64,000 nt of DNA from Vulcaniibacterium thermophilum (GCF_007923255.1 NZ_VOHJ01000015.1:1-64000); one strand, 5' to 3'; counted from the stretch's first letter, positions 1-10,395 are shown. Made by a program: numbers and translations. Notes: generated from the sequence alone by a model not told the origin.

Positions 1-277
1 GAGCACGGAGTGCGGCGGTCCATGCTCCTGCTCGTGCTCGCGGCACCGCGGCTTAGCGACCTGCCGCACTCCGCTCTCACCTTGGAAATCTAGCGGGATC
101 GAAAGACACAAGCGGCTTCAGCCGCGATCGGAAACGCGGAGTTGCGCCATAGCCCGGGGCAAGGGCGAAGCCCGCACCCGGGTTGGGCTGAGGCATTCGC
201 ATCGCCGCCGGCGGGCTGGGCGGGGACGCGGCTGACGCCGCTCCTGCAACGACCGGGTTGCGCCGCTCGCCCGCCCC
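1..277. repeat. Non-coding left edge with REP-like palindromes
   Basis: No credible gene is seen here. An 11-bp inverted repeat (6-16 with 63-73) encloses about 46 bases. Two related palindromic units follow in opposite orientation: 111-131, where agcggcttcagccgct-like sequence reads toward the left, and 228-250, which reads gcggctgacgccgctcctgc. Units of this kind (GCGGCTGAAGCCGCTCC type) are frequent REP-like intergenic repeats in Lysobacter and Pseudomonas. An inverted pair about 100 bases apart resembles a BIME/REPIN arrangement. The identification is from memory of the motif, not a search. Confidence 0.45.
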
Positions 278-856
278 TCAGCCCACCTGCCGGAACGTCA
301 GATTGATCCGCGCCCCCACCGGCTTCGCCGTGCGCGGCAGCGCGTGCTTCCAATGCCGCTGCGTCGCGCCGGCCATCACCAGCAGGCTGCCGGGCTCCAG
401 CACCAGCGCATACCGCAGCGCCGGGTCGCGCCGGTGCTTCAGCACGAACCGGCGCGGCGTGCCGAGACTCACCGACACGATTACCGGCGCCGGCCCCAGT
501 TCCGGCTCGTCGTCGCTGTGCCAGCCCATCGCATCGCGGCCGTCGCGGTACAGGTTGGCCAGCACGCTGTTGAACGGCGCGCCCAGCTCGGCGCACAGGC
601 GCTCGCGCAGCGCGGCCAGGTCGGGCAGCCACGGATGCGGCGCGAAGCGGGTGCCGGAGTAGCGGTACACCGCGGCAGGGTCGCCGATCCAGCAGCTCAG
701 GCGCGGCGAGGCGTGCTCGCGGCCGAACAGGCGGATGCGATGCACCTCCCACGGCACGGCGTCGCGCAACGTCGCGAACAGACGCGCCGCCGCCGCCACG
801 CCCAGCCAGCCGGGCCGGTAGTCCAGGTCCGCGTCGGGCAGCTCGATCCGCGCCAT
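278..856 (-). CDS. alkB: AlkB-like 2-oxoglutarate/Fe(II) dioxygenase
   Basis: Predicted 192-residue DNA-repair dioxygenase of the AlkB family, which removes alkyl adducts from DNA or RNA bases by oxidative demethylation in the cytoplasm. The iron-binding HxD motif is visible as H113-S-D115 (GWHSDDE), the distal histidine is probably H171 (RHWKHALPRT), and the 2-oxoglutarate-binding arginines are in RINLTFR near residues 183-189. The length suits the short bacterial AlkB2/AlkB3-like branch rather than E. coli AlkB (about 216 residues), so the symbol is approximate. It is a single gene, divergent from the ETF-QO gene that starts 65 bases away. Confidence 0.85.
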   Translation of the reverse strand: MARIELPDADLDYRPGWLGVAAAARLFATLRDAVPWEVHRIRLFGREHASPRLSCWIGDPAAVYRYSGTRFAPHPWLPDLAALRERLCAELGAPFNSVLANLYRDGRDAMGWHSDDEPELGPAPVIVSVSLGTPRRFVLKHRRDPALRYALVLEPGSLLVMAGATQRHWKHALPRTAKPVGARINLTFRQVG

Positions 857-921
857 CGGCGCACGCTAGCACGGCGATTTGCGACAATTCCGCGCCGAAC
901 GACCGTTTGCACGGAGCCCCC

Positions 922-2556
922 ATGAGCCAGCCCAGCGCCAGCGACGCCATCGAACGCGACGTGATGGAGTACGACGTCGTCACCGTCGGCGCCGGGCCCG
1001 CGGGCCTCGCGTTCGCGATCCGGCTCAAGCAGCTCAAGCCCGAGCTGTCGGTGTGCGTGATCGAGAAGGCCTCCACCATCGGCGCGCACATCCTGTCCGG
1101 CGCGGTGATCGAACCCGGTCCGCTGGACACGCTGCTGCCGAACTGGCGCGACAACCCGCCGCCGATCTGCGTTCCGGCCAAGGACGACGAGTTCTGGCTC
1201 CTCAGCAAGACCGGCGGCCGCAAGCTGCCGCTGCCGCCAACGATGAACAACCACGGCAACTTCATCGTCAGCCTCGGCGCGATGTGCGCGTGGCTGGCGC
1301 CGCAGGCCGAGGCGCTGGGCGTGGAGATCTACCCCGGCTTCGCCGCCGCCGAGACGCTGCACGACGACAGCGGCGCGGTGGTCGGCGTGCGCATCGGCGA
1401 CATGGGGGTGGCGAAGGACGGCTCGCACAAACCGACCTATACCGCCGGCATCGACATCCGCGCCAAGGTCACCGTGCTCGCCGAGGGCGCACGCGGGCAC
1501 CTGACCAAGCGCCTGATCAAGCAGTTCCGACTCGATGCCGACAGCGATCCGCAGACCTATTCGATCGGCATCAAGGAGCTCTGGCAGGTCCCGGAAGAGC
1601 TGGTCACGCCGGGCCGGATCGTGCACACGGTCGGCTGGCCGGCCGACAACCGCACCTACGGCGGCAGCTTCCTCTACCACCTGGACAAGGGCCGCATCGC
1701 GCTCGGCTACGTCTCCGGGCTCGACTACAAGGACCCGCGCTACCAGCCGTGGGAAGCGTTCCAGCAGTGGAAGAACCACCCGATGGTGAAGCCGCTGCTG
1801 GAAGGCGGCAGCATCCTGTCGGCCGGCGCGCGCGCGATCGTCACCGGCGGCTGGCAGTCGCTGCCGAAGGTGGAGATGCCCGGCGCGCTGCTGATCGGCG
1901 ACACCGCCGGCCTGCTCAACGTGCCGAAGATCAAGGGCACCCACCAGGCGATGCGCTCCGGCATGCTGGCCGCCGAACACCTCGCCGAGACCCTCTCGCC
2001 GCAGGGCTGGGACGCGAAGCTGCGCGCGTCCGAGGCGATGGCCGAGCTGCGCAGGGTCCGCAACATCAAGCCCGGCTTCAAGCGCGGCTTCTGGTTCGGC
2101 ATGTTCAACGCCGCCTGGGAGACGGTCACCGGCGGCGCGTCGCCATGGACCTTGCGCAACACGCCCGACTGGTCCTCGCTCGAGAAGATCGGCGAATACG
2201 AATCGCCCAGGCGCGACTACGTCGACCGCAGCCTGCCGCCGCGCGACCGCCTGGCCGGCGTCTACTTCGCCGCCACCGAGCACGACGAAGACCAACCGGT
2301 GCACCTGAAGGTGGTCGACACCTCGATCTGCGTCACCCGCTGCGCCGAGGAATACGCCAACCCCTGCACCCGTTTCTGCCCCGCCGGCGTCTACGAGATC
2401 GTCGACGACCCCTCATCCGAGGGCACCGGCAAGCGCCTGCAGATCAACGCCGCCAACTGCGTCCACTGCAAGACCTGCGACATCAAGGACCCGTACGAGA
2501 TCATCCACTGGGTCACGCCGGAAGGCGGTTCGGGGCCGAACTACCAGAACCTCTGA
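922..2556 (+). CDS. etfD: Electron transfer flavoprotein-ubiquinone oxidoreductase
   Basis: A 544-residue flavoprotein that passes electrons from reduced ETF to ubiquinone at the inner membrane, linking acyl-CoA and amino-acid oxidation to respiration. The N-terminal FAD dinucleotide fold is GAGPAGLAFAIRLKQ (about residues 23-37). The C-terminal 4Fe-4S module has the cysteines of CVTRCAEEY/CTRFCPAG and CVHCKTC. Length matches the family (about 550). The ATG at 922 is chosen over a TTG at 907 because a GGAG motif lies at about 912-915, correctly spaced for 922. Its electron donor EtfAB is encoded about 6 kb downstream. Confidence 0.95.
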   Translation: MSQPSASDAIERDVMEYDVVTVGAGPAGLAFAIRLKQLKPELSVCVIEKASTIGAHILSGAVIEPGPLDTLLPNWRDNPPPICVPAKDDEFWLLSKTGGRKLPLPPTMNNHGNFIVSLGAMCAWLAPQAEALGVEIYPGFAAAETLHDDSGAVVGVRIGDMGVAKDGSHKPTYTAGIDIRAKVTVLAEGARGHLTKRLIKQFRLDADSDPQTYSIGIKELWQVPEELVTPGRIVHTVGWPADNRTYGGSFLYHLDKGRIALGYVSGLDYKDPRYQPWEAFQQWKNHPMVKPLLEGGSILSAGARAIVTGGWQSLPKVEMPGALLIGDTAGLLNVPKIKGTHQAMRSGMLAAEHLAETLSPQGWDAKLRASEAMAELRRVRNIKPGFKRGFWFGMFNAAWETVTGGASPWTLRNTPDWSSLEKIGEYESPRRDYVDRSLPPRDRLAGVYFAATEHDEDQPVHLKVVDTSICVTRCAEEYANPCTRFCPAGVYEIVDDPSSEGTGKRLQINAANCVHCKTCDIKDPYEIIHWVTPEGGSGPNYQNL

Positions 2557-2559
2557 GCG

Positions 2560-4647
2560 ATGGCGTCGCCAGTGCGATCGCATGTCCGGGGCGCGTTGTT
2601 CCGCACCTTGCGGCTGCTCTTCCGCGCGATGCCGATGCCCGCGGCCACGCGCGACCGGTGGCGGCAGGCGTTTCTCGCCCGCTATCCCGGCCTGCTGCCC
2701 GACCCGCAACGCGGACGCACGCTGATCACCGGCGGCCCACGCCCGCAGCGTCCGCTGGTGCGGGCCGACCAGCGCGCGATCGGCTACGTCGAATACCGCT
2801 CCGAGCCGCTTCCCCATCCGCTGCCCGCGACGCTGGTCGCGTTCTACCTGCCGCAGTTCCACCCCATCCCCGAGAACGACCGCTGGTGGGGCAAAGGCTT
2901 CACCGAATGGCACAACGTCACCCGCGCGCTGCCCCAGTTCGAAGGCCACGCGCAACCCCGTCTGCCCGGCGCGCTCGGCTACTACGATCTGCGCAATCCG
3001 CAGGTGATGCGCGAGCAGGCCGCGCTCGCCCGCGAGTACGGCATCGGCGCGTTCTGCTTCTATTTCTACTGGTTCGGCGGCACCACGCTGCTTGAGCAGC
3101 CGCTGCGGCAGTGGCGGTCCGATCCCGCCATCGATTTCCCCTACTGCCTGTGTTGGGCGAACGAGCCGTGGTCGCGCCGCTGGGACGGCCGTCCGAACGA
3201 CGTGCTGATCGACCAGCGCCACTCGGCCGAGGACGACCTCGCCTTCATCGCCCACGTCGCGGACTATCTTCGCGATCCACGTTACCTGCGGGTCGAAGGC
3301 CGGCCGCTGCTGCTCGTCTATCGGCCGGGTCTGCTGCCCGACGCGCGCGCCGCCGCCGAGCGTTGGCGCACGTGGTGCCGCGAGAACGGCATCGGCGAAA
3401 TCCATCTCGCCTATGCACAGGCGTTCGAGCGGCCGGATCCGGCCGCGATCGGGTTCGACTCGGCGGTGGAATTTCCGCCCAACATGTCCACGCCGCGCGA
3501 GATCGGCGGCGAACAGATCCTGATCAACCCGGATTACCGCGGTCAGGTGCTCGACTGGCGCGAGCTGGCGCGCGAATACCGCGAGCGCGGCCCGGCGCCG
3601 GCGCACCTGTTTCCGGGTGTCAACTGCGGCTGGGACAACGAGCCGCGGCGGCCGGGCGCCGGCCGCGTCTACCTGCATGCCTCACCGCGCGGCTATCGCG
3701 ACTGGCTGCAGGACACCGTCAGCCACAGGCTGGGCGACCGGTCGCCCTCCAGGCGTCTGGTCTTCATCAATGCCTGGAACGAATGGGCGGAAGGCGCCGT
3801 GCTCGAGCCCGATGCGCGCCTCGGATACGCCTGGCTGCAGGCCACGCGCGACGCGCTCACGCGGGCCTGCACGCCGCACACCGACGCGCCCGACCGCCCT
3901 CCCTGCGCCGTGGTGCACGCGTGGTATCCGGACGTGCTCGAGGAGATTCTCGAGGCCCTGCATCGCGCCGGCATCGCCTGGCGGCTGATCGTGACCACCG
4001 CGCCCGAAGTCGAGCGCGAGGTCCGCGCCTGCCTGCAACGCCTCTGGCCAAGCGCCGAAGTCTGCGTCTTCGAGAACCGCGGCCGCGACATCCTGCCGTT
4101 CCTGCGGGTGGCGACGCGCCTGGCGGACGAGGGCGAACCGCTGATCCTCAAGCTGCACACCAAGCGCTCCCTCCACCGGGGTGACGGTGGCCAGTGGCGC
4201 AGGGAGATGGTGGACGCGCTCACCAGCCCCACGCGCGTGCTCCGCGTCCTCGATGCTTTCCGTAGCCAGCCCGATCTTGGTCTGGTGGCTCCGGAAGGCC
4301 ACTTGCAGCCACTGAGCTACTTCTGGGGCGCCAACCGATCGAACGTGGAAGCGCTCTGCGCGCGACTTGGCCTGCCAGCGCCGCGCCCCGAGCAGGAACG
4401 CTTCGCTGCCGGCAGCATGTTCTGGATACGCCTCGAGGCGCTGCGACCGCTGCTCGATTCCAATCTCGACGACTGGCTGTTCGAGCCCGAGCGCGGCCAG
4501 GTCGACGGCACGTTGGCTCATGCCATCGAGCGGCTGATCGGCAAGGCCATCCCTGTTGCCGGATTTCGCCTGGACGACGTCGCGGTGGCCTGTGGGGATC
4601 GCGCACCTATGGAGCCACGCCGCTACCCCTACGCCGACCGCAGCTAA
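2560..4647 (+). CDS. WbsX-like glycan protein fused to RgpF-like domain
   Basis: A 695-residue two-part protein. Residues about 85-430 match the WbsX / glycoside-hydrolase-99-like domain found in polysaccharide loci: FYLPQFHPIPENDRWWGKGF, FCFYFYWFGG, CWANEPWSRRWDG and FINAWNEWAEGA. Residues about 445-690 resemble rhamnan synthesis protein F (RgpF): HAWYPDVLEEIL, FENRGRDILPFL and LKLHTKRSLHRGDGGQWRRE. Such fusions occur in O-antigen and rhamnan loci, but their exact reaction is not settled. It starts 3 bases after the ETF-QO stop and converges with scoB. It lies outside the main polysaccharide island at 10-25 kb. Confidence 0.8.
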   Translation: MASPVRSHVRGALFRTLRLLFRAMPMPAATRDRWRQAFLARYPGLLPDPQRGRTLITGGPRPQRPLVRADQRAIGYVEYRSEPLPHPLPATLVAFYLPQFHPIPENDRWWGKGFTEWHNVTRALPQFEGHAQPRLPGALGYYDLRNPQVMREQAALAREYGIGAFCFYFYWFGGTTLLEQPLRQWRSDPAIDFPYCLCWANEPWSRRWDGRPNDVLIDQRHSAEDDLAFIAHVADYLRDPRYLRVEGRPLLLVYRPGLLPDARAAAERWRTWCRENGIGEIHLAYAQAFERPDPAAIGFDSAVEFPPNMSTPREIGGEQILINPDYRGQVLDWRELAREYRERGPAPAHLFPGVNCGWDNEPRRPGAGRVYLHASPRGYRDWLQDTVSHRLGDRSPSRRLVFINAWNEWAEGAVLEPDARLGYAWLQATRDALTRACTPHTDAPDRPPCAVVHAWYPDVLEEILEALHRAGIAWRLIVTTAPEVEREVRACLQRLWPSAEVCVFENRGRDILPFLRVATRLADEGEPLILKLHTKRSLHRGDGGQWRREMVDALTSPTRVLRVLDAFRSQPDLGLVAPEGHLQPLSYFWGANRSNVEALCARLGLPAPRPEQERFAAGSMFWIRLEALRPLLDSNLDDWLFEPERGQVDGTLAHAIERLIGKAIPVAGFRLDDVAVACGDRAPMEPRRYPYADRS

Positions 4648-4649
4648 CC

Positions 4650-5279
<630 letters not shown>

Positions 5280-5289
5280 TGCGGACTCC

Positions 5290-6021
5290 TTACGCGGCGC
5301 GCACGGTGCGCTGTTCGATGCGCTTTTCGGGATTCGGGTTGACGACGATGCGGTCGACGTAGATGCCCGGCAGATGGACGTGGTCGGGATCGATCTCGCC
5401 GATCTCCACCAGGTGCTCGACTTCGGCGACGCACACCTTGCCCGCCATCGCGCAGGCCGGATTGAAGTTGCGCGCGGTCTTGCGGAACACCAGGTTGCCG
5501 GCCTTGTCGGCCTTCCACGCCTTCACCAGCGAGACGTCGGCGTGCAGCGCGGTTTCAAGCACGTACCAGTGCTCGCCGAACTGACGCGTCTCCTTGCCCT
5601 CGGCCACCACCGTGCCGTAGCCGGTGCGGGTGTAGAAGGCCGGGATACCGGCGCCGCCGGCGCGCAGGCGCTCGGCCAGCGTACCCTGCGGGTTGAATTC
5701 CAGCTCCAGCTCGCCGGACAGGAACTGACGCTCGAACTCCTTGTTCTCGCCGACGTACGACGAAATCATCTTGCGGATCTGCCGCGTCTCCAGCAGCAGG
5801 CCGAGGCCGAAGCCGTCGACGCCGGCGTTGTTGGAGATCACCGTCAGATCGCGCACGCCGGAATCGCGCAGCGCGGCGATCAGCGCCTCGGGAATGCCGC
5901 ACAGGCCGAAGCCGCCGACGGCGAGCGTCTGGCCGTCGCGCACGAGATCGCGCAGCGCGGTGGCGGCATCGGGATAGAGCTTGCTTCGCTTGCCGCCTGC
6001 GGCGGCCGTGGCTTCAACCAT
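5290..6021 (-). CDS. scoA: 3-oxoacid CoA-transferase subunit A
   Basis: A 243-residue partner of subunit B. It shows the glycine-rich CoA-binding stretch [14 protein letters not shown] and the conserved [14 protein letters not shown]. The start chosen is ATG at 6021 ([10 protein letters not shown]), which has GGAG about 7 bases upstream. A longer reading to 6114 adds low-quality sequence and is rejected. First gene of a two-gene scoA-scoB operon, divergent from the ATP-grasp gene at 6156. Substrate specificity (acetoacetate versus 3-oxoadipate) cannot be decided from sequence by eye. No aromatic-ring degradation genes are adjacent, so acetoacetate is likelier. Confidence 0.93.
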   Translation of the reverse strand: MVEATAAAGGKRSKLYPDAATALRDLVRDGQTLAVGGFGLCGIPEALIAALRDSGVRDLTVISNNAGVDGFGLGLLLETRQIRKMISSYVGENKEFERQFLSGELELEFNPQGTLAERLRAGGAGIPAFYTRTGYGTVVAEGKETRQFGEHWYVLETALHADVSLVKAWKADKAGNLVFRKTARNFNPACAMAGKVCVAEVEHLVEIGEIDPDHVHLPGIYVDRIVVNPNPEKRIEQRTVRAA

Positions 6022-6155
6022 GGGGAAGCTCCGCAGAACCGGGAGAGGCCGCAAGTTTAGCCCGCGCCGCGCACCGGCCGCCTCGGTCTTTCGGGCAAGG
6101 GCGCGGGCCTGCACCGTGCGCCGCCGGACGGCCGGGGCCCGGTAGACTGCCGGTC

Positions 6156-7094
6156 ATGCCCCGCATCGCTCTGGTCACCGCCATCGGCTCGCGCGCGCAG
6201 GATGCCGATCTCGATCTGCTGGTTCCCGCCTGCACCGCCGCCGGCCTGCACCCCGACGTGCTCGCCTGGGACGATCCGAGCGTTTCCTGGGCGCGCTTCG
6301 ATGCCGTCGTGCTGCGCTCGCCCTGGAACTACATGGACCGCCTGCCCGAGTTCCTGGCGTGGTGCGCGCGCGTGGACCGCGCGAGCCGGCTGCTCAACCC
6401 GATCCAGGTGGTGCGCTGGAACACCGACAAGCACTACCTCGCCGATCTCGCCGCGCGCGGCGTGCCGGTGGTGCCCACGCGCTTCGTCGAACCCGGCGAG
6501 GACGTGGACGCCGCGGTCGCGACCTGCCTGGACGCGTTCGGCGAGGCCGCCGAGCTGGTGGTCAAGCCGGCGGTCAGCGCCGGCTCGCGCGACACGCAGC
6601 GCCACGCGCGGGCGAACGTCGAGGCGATCGCCGGCCACGTGCGCCGCCTCACCGGCGCCGGCCGCAGCGCGATGCTGCAGCCGTATCTCGCGGCCGTGGA
6701 CGAGCACGGCGAAACCGCACTGCTGCACTTCGCCGACGGCTACAGCCATGCGATCCGCAAGGCGGCGCTGCTCACGCCCGATGGGAGCGCGCGCTCGCAC
6801 GCCAGCGCCCCGGAGGTGATCCGCCCCACCGAGCCTGCGGCCGAAGAACGCGCGCTGGCCGAACGCGTGCTCGCGATCGTGGCGGCGCACCCGGCGCTCG
6901 GCGGGCCGCTCGCCTACGCCCGGGTCGATCTGCTGCGCGGTGCGGACGGGCAGCCGTACCTGCTCGAGCTGGAACTGTGCGAACCCGCGCTGTTCCTGGC
7001 GCATGCGGCCGGCAGCGCGGAACGTTTCGCGGCGGCGCTGCGCAAGCTGCTCGAAACGGCAGCGGACGTGCGGCGCGCGCCCTCGGGCCACTAG
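6156..7094 (+). CDS. ATP-grasp domain protein
   Basis: A 312-residue predicted ATP-dependent carboxylate-amine/thiol ligase of the ATP-grasp superfamily. Visible features are an N-terminal Rossmann-like region (MPRIALVTAIGSR), the WNTDKHYLADLAARGVPVVP stretch typical of the central domain, ELVVKPAVSAGSRDT (ATP-binding lysine), and a C-terminal LAYARVDLLRG...LLELELCEPALF containing the metal-binding acidic and Asn/Glu residues. Similar stand-alone proteins are annotated as glutathione-synthetase-like or cycloserine DcsG-like; the actual substrate is unknown. It stands alone between scoA (divergent) and manC (convergent). Confidence 0.75.
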   Translation: MPRIALVTAIGSRAQDADLDLLVPACTAAGLHPDVLAWDDPSVSWARFDAVVLRSPWNYMDRLPEFLAWCARVDRASRLLNPIQVVRWNTDKHYLADLAARGVPVVPTRFVEPGEDVDAAVATCLDAFGEAAELVVKPAVSAGSRDTQRHARANVEAIAGHVRRLTGAGRSAMLQPYLAAVDEHGETALLHFADGYSHAIRKAALLTPDGSARSHASAPEVIRPTEPAAEERALAERVLAIVAAHPALGGPLAYARVDLLRGADGQPYLLELELCEPALFLAHAAGSAERFAAALRKLLETAADVRRAPSGH

Positions 7095-7147
7095 CCTCTT
7101 CGCGCGCGTTCGCGATGCGCAACGACGCGCCGCGCGGGCGTGGTCGC

Positions 7148-8572
7148 CTACGCCGGCCGTTCGGCGCGGCCGTACACGTCCTCCAGCCGCTCGATGTCGT
7201 CCTCGCCCAGATAGCCGCCGGACTGCACCTCGATCAGCTCCACCGGCGCGTCCGTGCGATTGCGCAGGCGGTGCAGGCTGCCCTGCGGGATGTAGGTGCT
7301 CTGGTTCTCGCGCAGCTCGAACACGCGCTCGTCGCATGTCACCTCGGCAACGCCGGAGACCACCACCCAGTGCTCGGCGCGATGCCGGTGCCGTTGCAGG
7401 CTCAGCGCCGCCCCCGGCTTCACCACGATGCGCTTCACCTGGAAGCGCTCGCCCACCGCGATCGAGTCGTAGCTGCCCCACGGCCGGTACACCTTGCGAT
7501 GGACCAGATGCTCGGTGCGGCCGGCGTTCTTCAGCAGATCCACCACTTTCTTCACGTCCTGCACGCGCTCCTTGCGCGCGACCAGCGTGGCGTCGGCGGT
7601 GTCGACGATCACCAGCTCCTCGACCCCGAGCGTGGCGATCAGGCGCCCGTCGGACGCGCGGATCAGGCTGTCGCGGGTGTCCACCGCGATCACGTCGCCC
7701 TCCGAACGGTTGCCGCTGGCGTCGCGCTCGGCCACCGACCACAGCGACGACCACGAACCGATGTCGCTCCAGCCGCAGCTCACCGGCACCACCGCGGCGC
7801 GGTCGGTCTTCTCCATCACCGCGTAGTCGATCGAATCGCTGGGGCTGGCCGCGAACGCCTCGGCGTCGATGCGGGTGAAATCGAGGTCGCGGCGCGCGTT
7901 GCGGTACGCACGCTCGGCGGCCTCGCGCATCGCCGGCGCATGACGGCCGAGCTCGGCGAGGTAGGCGTCGGCACGGAACAGGAACATGCCCGAGTTCCAC
8001 GCGTAGCCGCCCTCGGCAAGGTAGCGCTCCGCGGTGGCGAGATCGGGCTTTTCGACGAACCGGGCGATGCGGAAGCCGTCCGCGCCCAGCGGCTCGCCGC
8101 TGCGGATGTAGCCGTAGCCGGTTTCCGGGTAGTCGGGCGTGATGCCGAACGCCACCAGCCAGCCGTCGGCGGCCAACCGGCGCGCGGCGCCGACGGCGCT
8201 GCGGAACGCGGCCTCGTCGGCGATCAGGTGGTCGGCCGGCAGCACCAGCAGGGTGGCGTCCGCATCGCCTGTCAGCGCGTGGAAGGCCGCCAGCGCGATC
8301 GCCGGTGCCGTGCTGCGCGGCGCCGGTTCGAGCAGGATGCCGCCGCTGGCCACGCCCACCGTCTGCAACTGCTCGCCGACCATGAACCGGTGCTCGTCGC
8401 TGCACACCGTCACCGGCGCGGCGGCCTCCGGCAGCGCCGCGGCGCGCAGCACGGTCTCCTGGAACAGCGAGCGGTCGCCCATCAGGGCCAGGAACTGCTT
8501 GGGCTGGTTCTGGCGCGACAGCGGCCACAGCCGGGTGCCGCTGCCGCCGCTGAGGACCACCGGATGCAGCAT
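7148..8572 (-). CDS. manC: Mannose-1-phosphate guanylyltransferase / mannose-6-phosphate isomerase
   Basis: A 474-residue bifunctional enzyme making GDP-mannose for surface polysaccharides (XanB type in Xanthomonas). The nucleotidyltransferase signature GGSGTRLWPLSR is at residues 7-18, followed by the FVEKPD sugar-binding motif. The C-terminal cupin-like isomerase part begins around VYRPWGSYDSIAVGERFQ and includes LQRHRHRAEHWVVVSG metal-binding histidines. Full length for the family. It is divergent from etfB and lies close to the O-antigen island, which would consume its product. ManB/XanA (phosphomannomutase) is not in the window. Confidence 0.93.
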   Translation of the reverse strand: MLHPVVLSGGSGTRLWPLSRQNQPKQFLALMGDRSLFQETVLRAAALPEAAAPVTVCSDEHRFMVGEQLQTVGVASGGILLEPAPRSTAPAIALAAFHALTGDADATLLVLPADHLIADEAAFRSAVGAARRLAADGWLVAFGITPDYPETGYGYIRSGEPLGADGFRIARFVEKPDLATAERYLAEGGYAWNSGMFLFRADAYLAELGRHAPAMREAAERAYRNARRDLDFTRIDAEAFAASPSDSIDYAVMEKTDRAAVVPVSCGWSDIGSWSSLWSVAERDASGNRSEGDVIAVDTRDSLIRASDGRLIATLGVEELVIVDTADATLVARKERVQDVKKVVDLLKNAGRTEHLVHRKVYRPWGSYDSIAVGERFQVKRIVVKPGAALSLQRHRHRAEHWVVVSGVAEVTCDERVFELRENQSTYIPQGSLHRLRNRTDAPVELIEVQSGGYLGEDDIERLEDVYGRAERPA

Positions 8573-8690
8573 GCGGGGCGTCTCGTGGGGGAATCCGGCG
8601 AAGGATAGCCCACCCGCCCGGGCTCACCGCGCTTCGCTAGAATGTCCGGTTCCAGCCGCCCGGCGGCCTCCCCCACAGGAACCCCGCACG

Positions 8691-9437
8691 ATGAAGATCC
8701 TCGTCGGCTACAAGCGCGTGGTGGACTACAACGTCCGCATCCAGGTCAAGCCGGACGGCTCCGGCGTGATCACCGACGGCGTCAAGCTGTCGCCGAATCC
8801 GTTCGACGAAATCGCGCTGGAAGAGGCGCTGCGCCTGCGCGACAAGGGCATCGCGACCGAAGTCGTGGTCGCCACCATCGCCCCAGCCGACGCCCAGGCC
8901 CACCTGCGCAACGGCCTTGCCATGGGCGCCAACCGCGCCATCCACGTGGTCGCCGACCAGCCGGTGCAGCCGCTGACCGCCGCGCGCGCGCTGCTGAAGC
9001 TGATCGAGAAGGAACAGCCGGACCTGGTCATCCTCGGCAAGCAGGCGATCGACGACGACTGCAACCAGACCGGCCAGATGCTCGCCACCCTGTGGGGCCG
9101 TCCGCAGGCGACGTTCGCCTCCAAGCTCGAGATCGCCGACGGCAAGGCGACGGTGACGCGCGAAGTGGACGCGGGTCTGGAGACGCTCGAGGTGGACCTG
9201 CCGGCCGTGGTCACCACCGACCTGCGCCTGAACGAGCCGCGCTTCATCAAGCTGCCGGACATCATGAAAGCCAAGAGCAAGCCGCTCGAAACCATGCAGT
9301 TCGCCGAGCTCGGCGTGGACTCCGGCGATCTGCTGCAGACCACCCACTACGCCCCGCCGCCCAAGCGCAGCCGCGGGATCATGGTGAAGGACGCGGCCGA
9401 ACTGGTCGCCGCGCTCAAGCAGAAGGGGTTGCTGTGA
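8691..9437 (+). CDS. etfB: Electron transfer flavoprotein beta subunit
   Basis: A 248-residue small ETF subunit that accepts electrons from acyl-CoA and related dehydrogenases. It begins MKILVGYKRVVDYNVRIQVK and contains the family stretch ILGKQAIDDDCNQTGQMLA, with LPAVVTTDLRLNEPR further on. The start is set by homology at ATG 8691. Its stop overlaps the etfA start by one base (TGATG), showing translational coupling. In Xanthomonas the etfBA pair marks one border of the variable LPS locus. Confidence 0.96.
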   Translation: MKILVGYKRVVDYNVRIQVKPDGSGVITDGVKLSPNPFDEIALEEALRLRDKGIATEVVVATIAPADAQAHLRNGLAMGANRAIHVVADQPVQPLTAARALLKLIEKEQPDLVILGKQAIDDDCNQTGQMLATLWGRPQATFASKLEIADGKATVTREVDAGLETLEVDLPAVVTTDLRLNEPRFIKLPDIMKAKSKPLETMQFAELGVDSGDLLQTTHYAPPPKRSRGIMVKDAAELVAALKQKGLL

Positions 9438-10375
9438 TGGCCAAGGTTCTCGTCGTTGCCGAACATCTCGACGGCAAGCTCAACGCCGCCACCGCCAAGT
9501 GCGTGTCCGCCGCGCAGGCGCTGTCGCCCGAGGCGATCGACATCGTGGTGCTGGCGGCCGATCCGGACGGCGTCGCCGCCGAGGCCGCGCAGATCGCGGG
9601 CATCCGCCGCGTGCTCGCGGTCGCCAACCCGGCCAACCAGCATGCGATCGCGCAGGTGCTGGCGCCGCAGATTGCCAAGCTGGCCGCCGACTACAGCCAC
9701 GTGTTCGGCCCCTCGACCACCTTCGGCAAGGACCTCATGCCGTGCGTGGCCGCGCTGCTCGGCGTGGCGCAGGTGTCCGACGTGATGGCGGTCGACGGCC
9801 CGCACACGTTCAAGCGTCCGATCTACGCCGGCAACGCGATCATCACCGTGCAGGCGCCGGCCGACCGCACCGTGGTCGCCACCGTGCGCACCGCCTCGTG
9901 GCCGGAAGCCGCGCGCGGCGGCAGCGCAGCGGTGGAACCGGTGAGCGTCGATGCGGCGCTGCCCACCCACACCCGTTTCGTCGGCCTCGCCGCCGGCAGC
10001 AGCGACCGCCCCGACCTGCAGAGCGCGAAGCGCGTGGTCTCCGGCGGCCGCGGCGTCGGCTCGGCGGAGAACTTCAGGATCATCTTCGACCTCGCCGACA
10101 AGCTCGGCGCCGCGGTCGGCGCCTCCCGCGCCGCGGTCGACGCCGGCTACGTGCCGAACGAACTGCAAGTCGGCCAGACCGGCAAGATCATCGCCCCCGA
10201 GCTGTACATCGCCGTCGGCATCTCCGGCGCGATCCAGCACCTCACCGGCATCAAGGACGCCGGCACGATCGTGGCGATCAACAAGGACCCGGATGCGCCG
10301 ATCTTCGAGATCGCGGATATCGGGCTGACAGGGGATCTGTTCCAGATCCTGCCGGAGCTTCAGTCCCAACTTTGA
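9437..10375 (+). CDS. etfA: Electron transfer flavoprotein alpha subunit
   Basis: A 312-residue large ETF subunit carrying the FAD site. The C-terminal FAD-binding signature is clear: [14 protein letters not shown] near residues 197-210, followed by [20 protein letters not shown] and [16 protein letters not shown]. It starts within the etfB stop codon and is followed 20 bases later by a strong hairpin terminator. The electron acceptor is the ETF-QO encoded at 922-2556. This gene is the left border of the polysaccharide island described below. Confidence 0.96.
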   Translation: MAKVLVVAEHLDGKLNAATAKCVSAAQALSPEAIDIVVLAADPDGVAAEAAQIAGIRRVLAVANPANQHAIAQVLAPQIAKLAADYSHVFGPSTTFGKDLMPCVAALLGVAQVSDVMAVDGPHTFKRPIYAGNAIITVQAPADRTVVATVRTASWPEAARGGSAAVEPVSVDAALPTHTRFVGLAAGSSDRPDLQSAKRVVSGGRGVGSAENFRIIFDLADKLGAAVGASRAAVDAGYVPNELQVGQTGKIIAPELYIAVGISGAIQHLTGIKDAGTIVAINKDPDAPIFEIADIGLTGDLFQILPELQSQL

Positions 10376-10395
10376 ACTGAGCAACGCGAATGTAA

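Noticed and set aside
90-1265. Long minus-strand open frame across the AlkB gene and into the ETF-QO gene
   Set aside because: Arg/Ala/Gly/Pro-rich translation with no domain, antisense to a clear ETF-QO; such frames are expected in GC-rich DNA.
697-2304. 535-codon frame antisense to ETF-QO
   Set aside because: Shadow of the real gene on the other strand; composition and lack of motifs give it away.
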